A DNA stretch of 64,000 nucleotides from Rhodococcus opacus (GCF_012396235.1 NZ_JAAXPA010000037.1:1-64000), one strand, 5' to 3'. Counted from the stretch's first letter, positions 34,405 to 44,446 are shown. The notes: generated from the sequence alone by a model not told the origin. Translations and numbers: made by a program.

Positions 34405-34409
34405 GGTGC

Positions 34410-35645
34410 ATGGCGATATCGGACATCAAGGAGTACGCGCACCTGACGGACGCCGACGTCGAGGCCATCGGCCGCGACCTGGATGCGATCCGTCGGGACA
34501 TCGAGGAATCCCGCGGGGCACGCGACGCCCGGTACCTCCGCAACACCATCCGGCTGCAACGCGGACTGGAACTCGGCGGCCGGGCGGTGCTCTTCGGCTC
34601 CCGCAAGCGTTCGCTGTGGGTGCTGGGCACCGGGATGCTCTCGTTGTCGAAGATCATCGAGAACATGGAGCTCGGGCACAACGTGATGCACGGGCAGTGG
34701 GACTGGATGAACGACCCCGAAGTGCACTCCGTGAACTGGGAATGGGACAACGCCGATCCGTCGGCGCACTGGAAGATCACCCACAACTACGCACACCACA
34801 AATACACCAACGTCCTCGGCATGGACGACGACGTGGGATTCGGCCTGCTCCGCGTCACCCGTGACCAGCGCTGGAAGCCGTTCTACCTCGGCAACCTCGC
34901 CTACAACGCGATCCTCGCGGCGCTGTTCCAGTACGGCCTCGCCATCCAACTGCTCGAGCTCGGCAAAGTGACCCGGGGCCGGGACGACCGTGAACTCACC
35001 AGGAAGCGCGGCAAGGAAGTGCTCGCCAAGCTCGGCAGGCAGACCCTCAAGGACTATCTCGTGTACCCGGCGCTGACCGGCAAGGCATGGAAGTCCACGG
35101 CCAAGGCGAATGCGACCGCCAACCTCGTCCGCAACCTGTGGACCAACGCCGTGATCTTCTGCGGTCACTTCCCGGACGGCGCCGAGAAATTCACCAAGAC
35201 GGACGTCGACAACGAGACGCACGCCCAGTGGTACCTGCGGCAGATGCTCGGCTCCGCGAACATCTCGGGCGGCCCCGTCATGGACTTCATGACCGGCAAC
35301 TTGAGCTATCAGATCGAGCACCACGTCTTCCCGGACCTGCCGTCCAACCGCTACCACGAGATCTCGATCCGCGTGAAGCAGCTGTGCGAGAAGTACGACC
35401 TGCCGTACACGACCGGCCCGCTCGCAGTGCAGTACTGGAAGTCGTGGCGCACCATCGCGAAGCTCTCGCTTCCCGACAAGTACCTCACGGACACCCGCGA
35501 CGCAGCACCCGAAACCGCGTCCGAAGCCGGGTTCGGCGGTCCCCCCGCCACCGATCCACTCACCGGCCGCCGGATCGGCCTGGCGACGACGATCGAGAAG
35601 AAGCGCAAACGCGGTGTCGTCCGCCGAATCCTCGGAATGCGCTGA
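34410..35645 (+). CDS. Membrane fatty-acid desaturase
   Basis: A 411-residue di-iron desaturase. Three His boxes: GHNVMH (His90, His94), HNYAHH (125-130) and QIEHH (301-305), with hydrophobic segments between the first two and the third. The pattern is that of actinobacterial DesA3-like acyl-CoA or lipid desaturases, which insert a double bond using O2 and electrons from an oxidoreductase. No partner reductase is adjacent. No Shine-Dalgarno is evident; the ATG follows the operator pair closely, consistent with direct repression or a very short leader. The last 40 residues are basic. Confidence 0.9.
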   Translation: MAISDIKEYAHLTDADVEAIGRDLDAIRRDIEESRGARDARYLRNTIRLQRGLELGGRAVLFGSRKRSLWVLGTGMLSLSKIIENMELGHNVMHGQWDWMNDPEVHSVNWEWDNADPSAHWKITHNYAHHKYTNVLGMDDDVGFGLLRVTRDQRWKPFYLGNLAYNAILAALFQYGLAIQLLELGKVTRGRDDRELTRKRGKEVLAKLGRQTLKDYLVYPALTGKAWKSTAKANATANLVRNLWTNAVIFCGHFPDGAEKFTKTDVDNETHAQWYLRQMLGSANISGGPVMDFMTGNLSYQIEHHVFPDLPSNRYHEISIRVKQLCEKYDLPYTTGPLAVQYWKSWRTIAKLSLPDKYLTDTRDAAPETASEAGFGGPPATDPLTGRRIGLATTIEKKRKRGVVRRILGMR

Positions 35646-35701
35646 CCAACTCCGGGGGCAATGTGCTGCATCCCGACTCATCGAACACCTGCCACTGAGT
35701 A

Positions 35702-35722
35702 CTGACATAGAACACGTGTCAG
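35702..35722. promoter_or_regulatory. Inverted repeat before the AhpD-like gene
   Basis: Arms CTGACA and TGTCAG separated by nine bases. About 30 bp further, TAGCAT (35751) could be a -10 hexamer six bases before the ATG at 35762, giving a leaderless mRNA with the repeat over the -35 to -50 region. Confidence 0.45.
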
Positions 35723-35761
35723 ATCTATCCCCCGCGACACCTCCCGCTGTAGCATTCGGGG

Positions 35762-36244
35762 ATGAGTCGAGTAGGTAGCTACAGTGACGATGACGTGGCC
35801 GGTTGGCTGTCGATCTCACCCGAGCTGGGTGGTGCACTCGGGGCATTCACGGACGCCGTGTACAACCGGAACCGGTTACCGTTACGGGTCCGGGAGATCG
35901 CGCGAATGGCCGTCGCGGAGGCGAACGAGTGTGCCGTGTGCCTCGGCACCCGCGACAGGAGTGGCGCCGATGCGGGGATCGACGAGCACTTCTACGATCA
36001 CGTTCTCGAGTGGGAGTCGTGGCCGGGGTACAGCGCCGAGGAGCGGACGGCGGCCGAGTTCGCCCACCGGTTCGCCACCGATCACACCGCGCTCCGCGAC
36101 GACGAGGACTTCTGGGCGCGGTGTCACGAGCATTTCTCCGACGAGATCCTGACCGACCTGGCGCTGTCGTGCGCGTTGTGGCTGGGGACGGGCCGGGTGC
36201 TGCGGGTGCTCGACATCGGTCAGACGTGCAAGCTCACGCTCTGA
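35762..36244 (+). CDS. Carboxymuconolactone decarboxylase/AhpD-like protein
   Basis: 160 residues, all helical. The core reads LPLRVREIARMAVAEANECAVC, with Cys57 and Cys60 in a CxxC arrangement as in AhpD-like peroxidase-related proteins. These act as alkylhydroperoxidase partners or thiol oxidoreductases; members with CxxC are usually redox-active. No ribosome-binding site is seen before the ATG and a -10-like TAGCAT is close, so the mRNA may be leaderless. It converges on the LysR gene with 12 bp between stops. Confidence 0.8.
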   Translation: MSRVGSYSDDDVAGWLSISPELGGALGAFTDAVYNRNRLPLRVREIARMAVAEANECAVCLGTRDRSGADAGIDEHFYDHVLEWESWPGYSAEERTAAEFAHRFATDHTALRDDEDFWARCHEHFSDEILTDLALSCALWLGTGRVLRVLDIGQTCKLTL

Positions 36245-36256
36245 GCGCTCCGATTC

Positions 36257-37150
36257 TCATTCCCACTCCCGTTGTGGGAGGACGTCCTCCATGAACCTGC
36301 GCAGCGCGGGGTTCCGGTTGTCCGAACGCCAGGCGGCGTTCATCTGGACGGGCCGGTCGCGGACGGCGGAGACGGGGCGGAACACGACCCCTTCCGGGTG
36401 CATCGTCTGCGCGGATTCGGGGACGAGGGCCATGCCCAGCCCGGACCGGACGAGCACCAGCATGGTGTGCACCTGCGTGACGTACTGGACGTAGCGCGGG
36501 GAGGCACCGACGATCGTGAACGTGCTGATGAGCAGTTCGTGGAAGTACCGGGCATCGACGGGCGAATACATGACGACGGGCTGATCGTCGAAATCCTCCA
36601 CCGCCAGCTGCTCGGCGTCGGCGAGGGGGTGACCGGCCGGCAGCGCGGCGACGAGCCGCTCGTGATGGATGGGGCGCGTGTCGATGCCGGGGCGGGTGAG
36701 GATGGGGCGGATCAGCCCGAGGTCCAGTTCACCACTGATCAACGATTCGATCTGCACGGAGGTGACCATCTCCCGCAGAACGACTTTCACATCCGGCAGT
36801 CGGTCGCGGGCCGCCTCGAGCAACCTCGGCAGCACCGCGTGCGCGGACGCGCCGGTGAACCCGACGACGACGGTGCCGAGGTCGCCGGCCGGCACGCGCC
36901 GCACCGTCAGGGCGGCACTCTCCGACAGACTCAGGATGCGCCGGGCGTCGGGCAGGAACGCCGTACCGGCGGCGGTGAGGGTGACGGATCGGCTGGTGCG
37001 GTCGATCAACTGCACGCCGAGTTCGCTTTCGAGCTGCTGGATCTGACGGCTCAGCGGCGGCTGCGTCATGTGCAGGCGCTCCGCGGCGCGACCGAAATGC
37101 AGTTCCTCCGCGACGGCGATGAAACACGACAGCCGCGCGAGGGAGAACAT
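36257..37150 (-). CDS. LysR-family regulator beside the glucarate operon
   Basis: A 297-residue LysR protein. N-terminal winged HTH: RLSCFIAVAEELHFGRAAER, then LHMTQPPLSRQIQQLESELG. The effector domain follows, resembling the CatR/BenM branch (VVVGFTGASAHAVLPRLL). Start at 37150 chosen because AAAGGAG precedes it by eight bases; a longer start at 37183 would add 11 residues. It lies after the terminator of the glucarate operon on the same strand and is the likely regulator of that operon. Confidence 0.9.
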   Translation of the reverse strand: MFSLARLSCFIAVAEELHFGRAAERLHMTQPPLSRQIQQLESELGVQLIDRTSRSVTLTAAGTAFLPDARRILSLSESAALTVRRVPAGDLGTVVVGFTGASAHAVLPRLLEAARDRLPDVKVVLREMVTSVQIESLISGELDLGLIRPILTRPGIDTRPIHHERLVAALPAGHPLADAEQLAVEDFDDQPVVMYSPVDARYFHELLISTFTIVGASPRYVQYVTQVHTMLVLVRSGLGMALVPESAQTMHPEGVVFRPVSAVRDRPVQMNAAWRSDNRNPALRRFMEDVLPQREWE

Positions 37151-37197
37151 TCGATCCACTCCTTTGCCTCGGGGTGGACTCAATGTATCCCACCCGG

Positions 37198-37229
37198 AAG
37201 GCGCCGACCGAGACCGCGGTCGGCGCCTT
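37198..37229 (-). terminator. Terminator of the glucarate operon
   Basis: AAGGCGCCGACC and GGTCGGCGCCTT form a 12-bp perfect stem with an 8-base loop, 12 bp after the gudD stop. It separates the operon from the LysR gene that lies ahead on the same strand. Confidence 0.8.
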
Positions 37230-37240
37230 TCGTGAGACAG

Positions 37241-38512
37241 CTACCAGCGAGGACAGGTGTTCTCGAACGTCGGGTCCACCGACTTCATGTACCCGGTGTC
37301 GTCGCGGTCCCGCACCCCGCAGTCCAGGTACTGCTGGTGCAGGGCGGCGAGGGCGTCCTCGTCGATCTCGACACCGAGCCCCGGCGTCGTCGGCACCGGG
37401 ACCGCGCCGTCGACGAACTTCAGCACACCGGGCTTGACGACGTCCTCGGTCTTCCACGGCCAGTGCGTGTCACACGCGTACGTGAGGTTCGGTGTGGCGC
37501 CGGCGAGATGCACCATCGCGGCCAGGCTGATGCCCAGGTGCGAGTTGGAGTGCATCGACAGGCCCAGGCCGAAGTTGTCGCAGATACCGGCGAGCAGCCG
37601 CGACCGCTGCAGGCCACCCCAGTAGTGGTGATCCGACAGCACCACCTGGACGGAATCCTTCCGCACGGCAGGCTCGAGCTGATCGAACGCGACGACGCAC
37701 ATGTTCGTGGCCAGCGGCATCTTCGCCTCACGTGCGACCTCGGCCATGCCGTCGAGGCCCGGCGTCGGGTCCTCGAGGTATTCGACGATGCCGTCGAGTT
37801 CCGACGCAACCCTGATCGCCGTGTCGACGGTCCACGCGGCGTTCGGGTCGAGACGCAGCGGCAGGTCGGGGAACGCGGCGCGCAGCGCCTTGATGCCGGC
37901 GATCTCCTCGTCCGGCGAGAACACGCCGCCCTTGACCTTGATGGCCTCGAAGCCGTACTCGCCGATCATCTTCTGCGCCTGACGGACCAGACCGTCGGGG
38001 TCGATCGCCTCGCCCCATTCGTCGGGTTGGGCGCCGGGGTGCCCGGCCCACTTGTAGAACAGGTAGGCGCTGAACGGGACGGCATCGCGTACCTTGCCGC
38101 CGAGCAGATCGGAGACCGGCCGGCCGAGGGCCTTGCCCTGCACGTCGAGGCACGCCACCTCGAACGGGGAGAACACGCGGTCGGTGGTACTGGCCGTGGT
38201 GATCATGCCCGCGACCCCGTCACCGCCCGTGACGGTCAGGGTGGCAATCTTCTCGTCGATCGCCGCGCGGATCGCGTTGAGCGCGAACACGTCCAGACCG
38301 ACGATCGCTTCGGCGGCCGCCTCGAGCCGGATGAGGTGGGCGGTGTCGGCGTACGTTTCACCGAGGCCGACGAGCCCGCCGTCCGTGTCGAGCTGAATGA
38401 TCGCACGCAGCGCATAGGGCTGGTGCACTCCGACGGTGTTGAGGAGCGGCGGGTCGACGAACGCGACGGGCGTGATCCGTGCGCCGGTGATCCGGATGGG
38501 TGCGGCAGTCAT
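37241..38512 (-). CDS. gudD: D-glucarate dehydratase
   Basis: A 423-residue enolase-superfamily enzyme. The Lys-x-Lys base motif is AIKVKGG (Lys192, Lys194), metal ligands include DPNAAW (Asp222) and EYLEDP (Glu247), and the His base is in MHSNSHLG. It converts D-glucarate to 5-dehydro-4-deoxy-D-glucarate. The product is the substrate of the KdgD encoded directly upstream; the stop and start share one base (TGATG). Length agrees with the family (about 420-450). Last gene before the terminator. Confidence 0.93.
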   Translation of the reverse strand: MTAAPIRITGARITPVAFVDPPLLNTVGVHQPYALRAIIQLDTDGGLVGLGETYADTAHLIRLEAAAEAIVGLDVFALNAIRAAIDEKIATLTVTGGDGVAGMITTASTTDRVFSPFEVACLDVQGKALGRPVSDLLGGKVRDAVPFSAYLFYKWAGHPGAQPDEWGEAIDPDGLVRQAQKMIGEYGFEAIKVKGGVFSPDEEIAGIKALRAAFPDLPLRLDPNAAWTVDTAIRVASELDGIVEYLEDPTPGLDGMAEVAREAKMPLATNMCVVAFDQLEPAVRKDSVQVVLSDHHYWGGLQRSRLLAGICDNFGLGLSMHSNSHLGISLAAMVHLAGATPNLTYACDTHWPWKTEDVVKPGVLKFVDGAVPVPTTPGLGVEIDEDALAALHQQYLDCGVRDRDDTGYMKSVDPTFENTCPRW

Positions 38513-39447
38513 CAGACCGCCGCCTGCACGGCGAGTGCGTCGGCGAGAACGGCGCGCCCGGCTGCGGTGATCTGCGCGAGTTCCCGCAGGTGGGCCTCGC
38601 TCGTCGGGACGAGCGGCGGCCGCACCGACCCGGCGTCGATACCTTCCATCGCGACCCCCGACTTGATCAGCGACACCGCGTATCCGGGCACCTGGTCACG
38701 CAAGCGCACCAAGGGGTGGAAGAAGTCGCGGAGCAGCGCGTCGGTGAGTTCCTCGTTGCCGGATTCGAGCGCCTCGTAGAACCCGAGAGCGAGTTCGGGC
38801 GCGAACGCGAACGTCGCGGACGAGTACAGCGTGACACCGATCGCGCGGTACGCCTGCTGGGTGACCTCGGCGGTGGGCATGCCGTTGAAGAACAGGAACG
38901 GCTTGCCGGACGGGGCGAGCGCGTCCTTCACCGCACGGACGATGCGGCCCACCTTGTCGAGATCACCGGTGCCGTCCTTGAACCCGACCACGGTCGGGAA
39001 CTGCGCCACCTCCACGGCGGCCGCCTCGTCGAACCGGGCGTTGCCGCGGTTGTAGACGACGAGCGGGAGGTCGGTGGTGTCGGCGACCGCGCGGGTGTAC
39101 TCCACCAGCCCGGCCTGCGGCATCGTCACCAGGTACGGCGGGAGCAGCAGGATGCCGTCGGCTCCGTTGGCCTTCGCGCTGGCGGCGAACTCCTTGGCCT
39201 GCTGCACCGAGCCGCCGGCCCCGGCGAACACGGGGACGCGTCCGGCGACGACCTCGGTGGCCTTGGCGACGATCTTGCCGAACTCCTCCAGCCCGAGGGC
39301 GTGGAATTCGCCGGTGCCGCAGGCGATGAAGACACCTCCGGGGCCCGCGTCGACACCCTTGGCGACGTGCTCGGCGAGCCGGTCGTAGTCGACGTCGCCG
39401 GATGCGGTGAATGGTGTGACGGGGAAGAACAGGACGCCGTCGAGCAT
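38512..39447 (-). CDS. kdgD: 5-dehydro-4-deoxyglucarate dehydratase
   Basis: A 311-residue member of the dihydrodipicolinate-synthase/NAL family. The Schiff-base Lys157 is in VVGFKDGTGD, Tyr132 is in LVVYNRGN, and GTGEFHAL occupies the carboxylate-binding loop. It dehydrates and decarboxylates 5-dehydro-4-deoxyglucarate to 2,5-dioxovalerate, which the dehydrogenase encoded just upstream oxidises. The ATG at 39447 has AAGGAG eight bases ahead. Confidence 0.92.
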   Translation of the reverse strand: MLDGVLFFPVTPFTASGDVDYDRLAEHVAKGVDAGPGGVFIACGTGEFHALGLEEFGKIVAKATEVVAGRVPVFAGAGGSVQQAKEFAASAKANGADGILLLPPYLVTMPQAGLVEYTRAVADTTDLPLVVYNRGNARFDEAAAVEVAQFPTVVGFKDGTGDLDKVGRIVRAVKDALAPSGKPFLFFNGMPTAEVTQQAYRAIGVTLYSSATFAFAPELALGFYEALESGNEELTDALLRDFFHPLVRLRDQVPGYAVSLIKSGVAMEGIDAGSVRPPLVPTSEAHLRELAQITAAGRAVLADALAVQAAV

Positions 39448-39472
39448 GGGGAACTCCTTCACGAAGGGAAAA

Positions 39473-41068
39473 TCAGGCTTGGGTGAGTCGGCCGTCGATG
39501 CGACGCCACAACTGGTCGGGGTTGCCGTCGGCGATGGCGGCGGGGAGCAGCGAGCTCGGAACATCCTGGTAGGCAACGGGACGCAGGAACCGTTCGATCG
39601 CCAGCGAGCCGACGGACGTGGTGCGCGAGTCGGATGTCGCGGGGTGTGGGCCACCGTGCACCATCGCGTGGCCGACCTCGACCCCGGTGGGCCAGCCGTT
39701 GAACAGGATCCGGCCGGCCTTGAGCTCGAGGACGGGCAGCAGGCGTCCGGCCTCGTCGAGATCGGTGTCGTCGACGTGGACGGTCGCGGTCAGCTGGCCT
39801 TCCAGCTTCGCCGCCACGGCACGCACCTGCTCGGCGTCGCGGCACTTGACGATCAGGCTGGACGAGCCGAATACCTCCTGCTGCAACACCTCCGAGCTCA
39901 GGAAGGTGTCGGCGCCGGTGCTGAACAGCGCGGCACGGCACGAATTGGGTGCATCCGATTCGGTGCCGCGGGCCTCCACGGTGGCCTCGCCGGTGAGCGC
40001 TGCGACGCCGTCCGCGTAGCAGCCGGCGATGTTCGGGGTGAGCATCGGGGTGGGGGTGCTCCCGGCGACGGCGGCGCTCGCGGACTCGACGAACGAGGTG
40101 AGGCCGGGGCCGTCGACGGCGATGACGAGTCCGGGGTTGGTGCAGAACTGTCCGGATCCGAGCGTCAGGGATGCGACGAACGCCCGACCGAGGTCGGCGC
40201 CGCGGGTGGCGAGTGCGTTCTCGAGCACGAACACCGGGTTGATCGAACTCATCTCCGCGTACACCGGGATGGGTTCCGGACGTGCGGCGGCAGCGGCGAC
40301 CAGAGCGGTTCCACCGGAACGTGATCCGGTGAATCCGACGGCCTTGATGCGCGGGTCGGTGACGAGTGCGGTGCCGAGCCCGCGGCCCGAGCCGAACAGC
40401 AGGGAGAACGTGCCCGCGGGCATGCCGGTGCTCGCGACGGCGTCGGCGATGGCACGGCCGACGAGTTCGGAGGTGCCGGGGTGCGCGTCGTGAGCCTTCA
40501 CGACGACGGGGCAGCCCGCCGCCAGCGCGGACGCGGTGTCGCCGCCGGCGACGGAGAAGGCGAGGGGGAAGTTGCTCGCGCCGAACACCGCGACGGGTCC
40601 GAGCGGCACCTTCCGCTGCCGGATGTCGGCACGGGGCAGGGGCGTCCGGTCGGGCATCGCGGGATCGATGCGGGCGCCGTTCCAGCCGCCGTCACGCAGG
40701 ACGCCGGCGAACAGCCGCAGCTGTCCGGACGTGCGGCCCACCTCACCGGTGATGCGGCCCTGGGGAAGTCCGGATTCGGCGCACGCCCGGGCGATGAGCG
40801 TCTCGCCGAGGGCCTCGATGTTGTCGGCGATCGCCTCGAGGAACTGGGCGCGCTTCTCGCTGCTCGTGGCGCGGAACGGCGCGAACGCGTCGGCGGCGGC
40901 GGCGCAGGCGGCGTCGACGTCCCGTTCGTCACCGTGCGCGAAGCCGGGTTCCAGCCGGCCGTCGGTGGTGGGGTCGATGCCGTGGATCGTCGTGCCGGAA
41001 CCCTGAACGGGCTTCCCTGCGATGATCATCTGTCCGGTCACGTCGGTCCGGTTCACCGTTGCTGTCAT
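39473..41068 (-). CDS. 2,5-dioxovalerate (alpha-ketoglutaric semialdehyde) dehydrogenase
   Basis: A 531-residue aldehyde dehydrogenase. Asn166 ([11 protein letters not shown]), Lys191 ([13 protein letters not shown]), Glu272 ([11 protein letters not shown]) and catalytic Cys309 ([10 protein letters not shown]) are all present. The [20 protein letters not shown] segment is characteristic of the KGSADH type III group. It makes 2-oxoglutarate and so delivers glucarate carbon to the TCA cycle. It sits between the transporter and kdgD genes. Confidence 0.9.
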   Translation of the reverse strand: MTATVNRTDVTGQMIIAGKPVQGSGTTIHGIDPTTDGRLEPGFAHGDERDVDAACAAAADAFAPFRATSSEKRAQFLEAIADNIEALGETLIARACAESGLPQGRITGEVGRTSGQLRLFAGVLRDGGWNGARIDPAMPDRTPLPRADIRQRKVPLGPVAVFGASNFPLAFSVAGGDTASALAAGCPVVVKAHDAHPGTSELVGRAIADAVASTGMPAGTFSLLFGSGRGLGTALVTDPRIKAVGFTGSRSGGTALVAAAAARPEPIPVYAEMSSINPVFVLENALATRGADLGRAFVASLTLGSGQFCTNPGLVIAVDGPGLTSFVESASAAVAGSTPTPMLTPNIAGCYADGVAALTGEATVEARGTESDAPNSCRAALFSTGADTFLSSEVLQQEVFGSSSLIVKCRDAEQVRAVAAKLEGQLTATVHVDDTDLDEAGRLLPVLELKAGRILFNGWPTGVEVGHAMVHGGPHPATSDSRTTSVGSLAIERFLRPVAYQDVPSSLLPAAIADGNPDQLWRRIDGRLTQA

Positions 41069-41118
41069 GATTCAAGTCCTCGAGTTCTCGTCTGCGTTTC
41101 GTATGTGCCGGGGAGAGG

Positions 41119-42480
41119 TCACTTGGCTGCCACGGTGGGCTCGTCGGAGCCCACCTCTGCCAGGTCGGCGACGTCGTCGATGTCTTCCTTGTCTCGCCGG
41201 AAGTAGGTCACCGCCGCGGCGGCGGCCAGGGCGAAGAGCGACAACACGACCAGGCCCATCGTCACCGTGCCGGTCTGCTCCTTGATCACTCCGAAGCCGA
41301 ACGGGGCGACGAAGCCACCCAGGTTGCCCAGCGAGTTGATGATCGCGATCGCCGGCGCCAGCACCATCGGGTGGAGCGTGCGCTGCGGAATCGACCAGAA
41401 GAGCGGGCTCGCGCTCTTGAATCCCATCGTCGCGACGCACAGCAGCGGAAGCGCCAGCCAGGGCGTGACGAACGCGGCGGCCATCGTGCCGATACCGCCG
41501 ATGAGCAGCGCGGCGACGAGGTAGGGCTTGTGCCGTCCGGTGCGGTCGGCGGAGCGGTTGGAGAAGTACATCGCGAAGATCGCGCAGATCCACGGCAGCG
41601 AGGAGAGCAGTCCGACGGTGACGTCGGTGGTGCCCGGGATGCGGCGGATGATCGACGGCAACCAGAACGTGTTGGCGTAGATCGCCATGGTGATCGCGAA
41701 GAAGATGCCGCAGCACACCAGGATCCGCGGCTGCAGGAGCAGCTTCCAGCGCGAGCCCGACTCGCCACGCTTCGCGGACGCCTCACTGCGCAGCACGTCT
41801 TCCTCGGCGATGACAGCCTGCAGGTCGTGCTTTTCCGCGCCGGTGAGCCACTTCGCGTCGTCGATCTTCGAGTCGAGCAGGCGGTAGGCGAAGCAACCGA
41901 CGACCACCGACAGCAGTCCCTCCAGCGCGAACATCCACTGCCAGCCGTGATGCCCGCCGAGTCCGTCGAGGGACAGCAGCGGTCCGGACAGCGGTCCCGA
42001 GATGGCGGCCGCGATGGAGGACCCGGCGATGAACAGTGCCGTGGCGCGGCTGCGGTGGTTGTTCGGCAGCCAGCGGGTGAAGTAGAAGATGATGGCCGGG
42101 AAGAAGCCGGCCTCCGCGACACCGAGGAGGAACCGCAGGGCGTAGAACATCTCCGGGCCGTTGACGAACGCCATCGCCGCGGACACCAGGCCCCACGAGA
42201 TCATGATGCGGGTGAGCCACACCTTGGCGCCGAACTTCTCCATGAGCACGTTCGACGGGAGTTCGAAGATCGCGTAGGCGATGAAGAAGACACCCGCACC
42301 GAATCCGTACGCCGCAGCGCCGATGCCCACGTCCGCCTCGAGATGCGTCTGCGCGTAACCGATGTTGGATCTGTTGAGCTGGTTGCAGATGAGCATGACG
42401 ATGAACAGCGGGACGACGCGACGGAAGATCTTGGAGACCGCGCTGTCGACTGCCGGGGAAACGGCGAGGGGGAGGGTCAT
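41119..42480 (-). CDS. MFS sugar-acid transporter (anion:cation symporter type)
   Basis: A 453-residue MFS protein with 12 predicted helices and the ACS-family features NQLNRSNIGYAQTHLEADVG, RFLLGVAEAGFFPAIIFYFT and ALFIAGSSIAAAISGPLSG. It is probably the glucarate or galactarate importer since it heads the gud operon. The ATG at 42480 was chosen with AGGAG six bases upstream; a further 20 upstream codons have no support. Confidence 0.85.
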   Translation of the reverse strand: MTLPLAVSPAVDSAVSKIFRRVVPLFIVMLICNQLNRSNIGYAQTHLEADVGIGAAAYGFGAGVFFIAYAIFELPSNVLMEKFGAKVWLTRIMISWGLVSAAMAFVNGPEMFYALRFLLGVAEAGFFPAIIFYFTRWLPNNHRSRATALFIAGSSIAAAISGPLSGPLLSLDGLGGHHGWQWMFALEGLLSVVVGCFAYRLLDSKIDDAKWLTGAEKHDLQAVIAEEDVLRSEASAKRGESGSRWKLLLQPRILVCCGIFFAITMAIYANTFWLPSIIRRIPGTTDVTVGLLSSLPWICAIFAMYFSNRSADRTGRHKPYLVAALLIGGIGTMAAAFVTPWLALPLLCVATMGFKSASPLFWSIPQRTLHPMVLAPAIAIINSLGNLGGFVAPFGFGVIKEQTGTVTMGLVVLSLFALAAAAAVTYFRRDKEDIDDVADLAEVGSDEPTVAAK

Positions 42481-42668
42481 CGGTGACTCCTCTCTGTGCT
42501 GGCGCTGGTGGTGCGGGGAACGTTGGAGGACTCCGATCACGCCCGGCTACCAGGCGTGACCTGAGTCATAGGAATCACGCTAGAGGCATGTTCGATACAT
42601 GTCCAAGTCAAAGATTCTCGTTATCGATGCCGAAGTTGAATCGACGTGGTTCCTGCTAGTTTCCTACC

Positions 42669-43256
42669 GTGAGCGCCGACGCAGTCACCTTCGAGTTCGT
42701 CCGCACGACCCGCGAATTCTTCCCTCAACTGCAACGATGGCTCCGCGAACCACACGTCGCGCGGTTCTGGAACCACGACACCGCAGACGCCGACATCGAG
42801 CGCGACTTCGGCGGCAGCATCGACGGCACCGAGCCCTGCGAGGACTTCCTCGTCCGGCGAGACGGCCTGCCGTTCGGGTTCATCCAGCGGTACCGGATCG
42901 CCGACTATCCCGAGGACCTCGCGCTCCTCGCCGCCCTCGTCGAGATCCCACCGGGAAGCATCTCCATCGACTACTACGTCGGCGGCCCGCAGCACACCGG
43001 CCAGGGGCTGGGAACCGCGATGATCAGCGCGTTCGTCACCAAGTGCCGGGCCGACCTACCCGACGCCACCGCGATCGTCGTCCCCGTCGTCGTCCCCAAC
43101 CGGGCGTCGTGGCGCGCGCTCGAGAAAGCCGGCTTCCGCCGCGTCGGCGAGGGCTACCTCCCACCCGACAACCCGATCGACGACGGCGCCCACTACATCA
43201 GCAGGCTCGACCTGGACGAGGGCCGGCCGATTCACCCGGTGTCGCCCGCACGCTGA
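42669..43256 (+). CDS. GNAT acetyltransferase, AAC(6')-like
   Basis: A 195-residue GNAT protein. WLREPHVARFWNHDTA, FGFIQRYRIADYPED and GQGLGTAMISAFV (acetyl-CoA loop), followed by VVPNRASWRALEKAGFRRVG, are the pattern of RimJ/AAC(6')-type N-acetyltransferases. Substrate could be an aminoglycoside-like amine, a siderophore such as in IucB relatives, or a protein N-terminus. The GTG start follows a TAGTTT -10-like element closely and no Shine-Dalgarno is visible. Its 3' end overlaps the converging AraC gene by 25 bp. Confidence 0.75.
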   Translation: MSADAVTFEFVRTTREFFPQLQRWLREPHVARFWNHDTADADIERDFGGSIDGTEPCEDFLVRRDGLPFGFIQRYRIADYPEDLALLAALVEIPPGSISIDYYVGGPQHTGQGLGTAMISAFVTKCRADLPDATAIVVPVVVPNRASWRALEKAGFRRVGEGYLPPDNPIDDGAHYISRLDLDEGRPIHPVSPAR

Positions 43257-44242
43257 GCGCGCCAGCGACTCGGGCTGCACCCGAACCGCCCACTGAACCA
43301 GCGGGAGAAGTTGCTCGGCGCCGAGAACGCCAGCACGTCCGCGATCTCGGTGAGACTCAGGCGGGGATTCGCGACCATCCGTTCGGCGAGTTCGACGCGG
43401 GTCGCGTCGAGGACGGTCGAGAACGTCTCCCCGCTCTCAGCGAGGCGGCGATGCACCGTTCGCCGGTCGACCCCCAGACTGCGAGCCACTTGCTCGACGG
43501 AACAGCGGCCCGTCGGCAACAGTAGTTCGATCAGCTCGCGGACCCGGCTCACGATCGTCACGTCGTCCGACGGCTCCCACGAGTCGAGGAGTTGCTGGGT
43601 GTAGCGACGGAGCAGTGGATCGGACATCTTGTTCGGCTCAGCCAGGTCGCCGGCGTCGATGACGATGCCCGCGAACTCGTGGTCGAAGTTCACCACCGGC
43701 CCGAACAGACGCCGGTGGGTAGCCGTGTCCGCGGGAGCCGGATGAGGGAAGCAGACGGCGAGCGGTTTCCAGCCGCCCCCGAGGAAGCCGCGCAGCAGCC
43801 GGTGCAGCACTCCGACCGCCAGTTCCACCGACTGCCGCGTCTCGGTTGCCTCTCCCACGTCCAGTTCGACGCGCAAGGTCGCGAGACCGTTCGACTCGGA
43901 CATCCGCGTCTGCAACGCCTCGTTGTACGTGTGCGTGTACCGCGTGAGCACGCGCAGGGCGCTGCGGACGTCGGGTTCCTCGCGCACGACGAGGCTGAGA
44001 GGGCCGAGGTTGGAGAACTGCCGGCGCTCGGCGAGGCGCACCCCGAAGTCTTCGTGCCCGGACGCCTCCACCGACTGCTCGAGGAGGTGCGCGATCGCCG
44101 CGGCCGGGATCCATCGGTCCTGCAGTGCGAGGCCGGACGGATCGAGGCCGGCGGACCTCATCAACGGCACCGGATCGACACCGAGCGACCGGCACAGCTC
44201 GAGGTATCCGTTCAGCGACGCGTAGCGCGCAAGGGGTTTCAT
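43232..44242 (-). CDS. AraC-family regulator
   Basis: A 336-residue AraC protein of the OruR/ArgR-like group: an N-terminal arabinose-type binding domain (RYASLNGYLELCRSLGVDPV) and a C-terminal double HTH (SVEQVARSLGVDRRTVHRRL, then LTEIADVLAFSAPSNFSRWF). Start at 44242 with GGAGGT four bases upstream. It is divergent from the quinone-oxidoreductase gene and is the likely activator of the large cluster 44447-55598. Confidence 0.88.
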   Translation of the reverse strand: MKPLARYASLNGYLELCRSLGVDPVPLMRSAGLDPSGLALQDRWIPAAAIAHLLEQSVEASGHEDFGVRLAERRQFSNLGPLSLVVREEPDVRSALRVLTRYTHTYNEALQTRMSESNGLATLRVELDVGEATETRQSVELAVGVLHRLLRGFLGGGWKPLAVCFPHPAPADTATHRRLFGPVVNFDHEFAGIVIDAGDLAEPNKMSDPLLRRYTQQLLDSWEPSDDVTIVSRVRELIELLLPTGRCSVEQVARSLGVDRRTVHRRLAESGETFSTVLDATRVELAERMVANPRLSLTEIADVLAFSAPSNFSRWFSGRFGCSPSRWRAQRAGDTG

Positions 44243-44446
44243 GCCACCTCCAATGCCCTGTCCCAAAATGATAGGCCGTCTGTCCCGTCAGGATAAGCAA
44301 TCGACCGGATGCGCCCGTACTGTTAGGTGCATCACAGAAGCGGTCGGAGAGGTGATCCGCCACACCGGGTCACCCCCGCCCCGCCCGACCGCGACCGGTC
44401 CGGCGGCGGCACCGCACCGATCATCACATCGAAGAGGAGAAATACT

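Noticed and set aside
36272-38779. 835-residue plus-strand open frame over lysR and gudD
   Set aside because: Antisense of two genes with clear family signatures.
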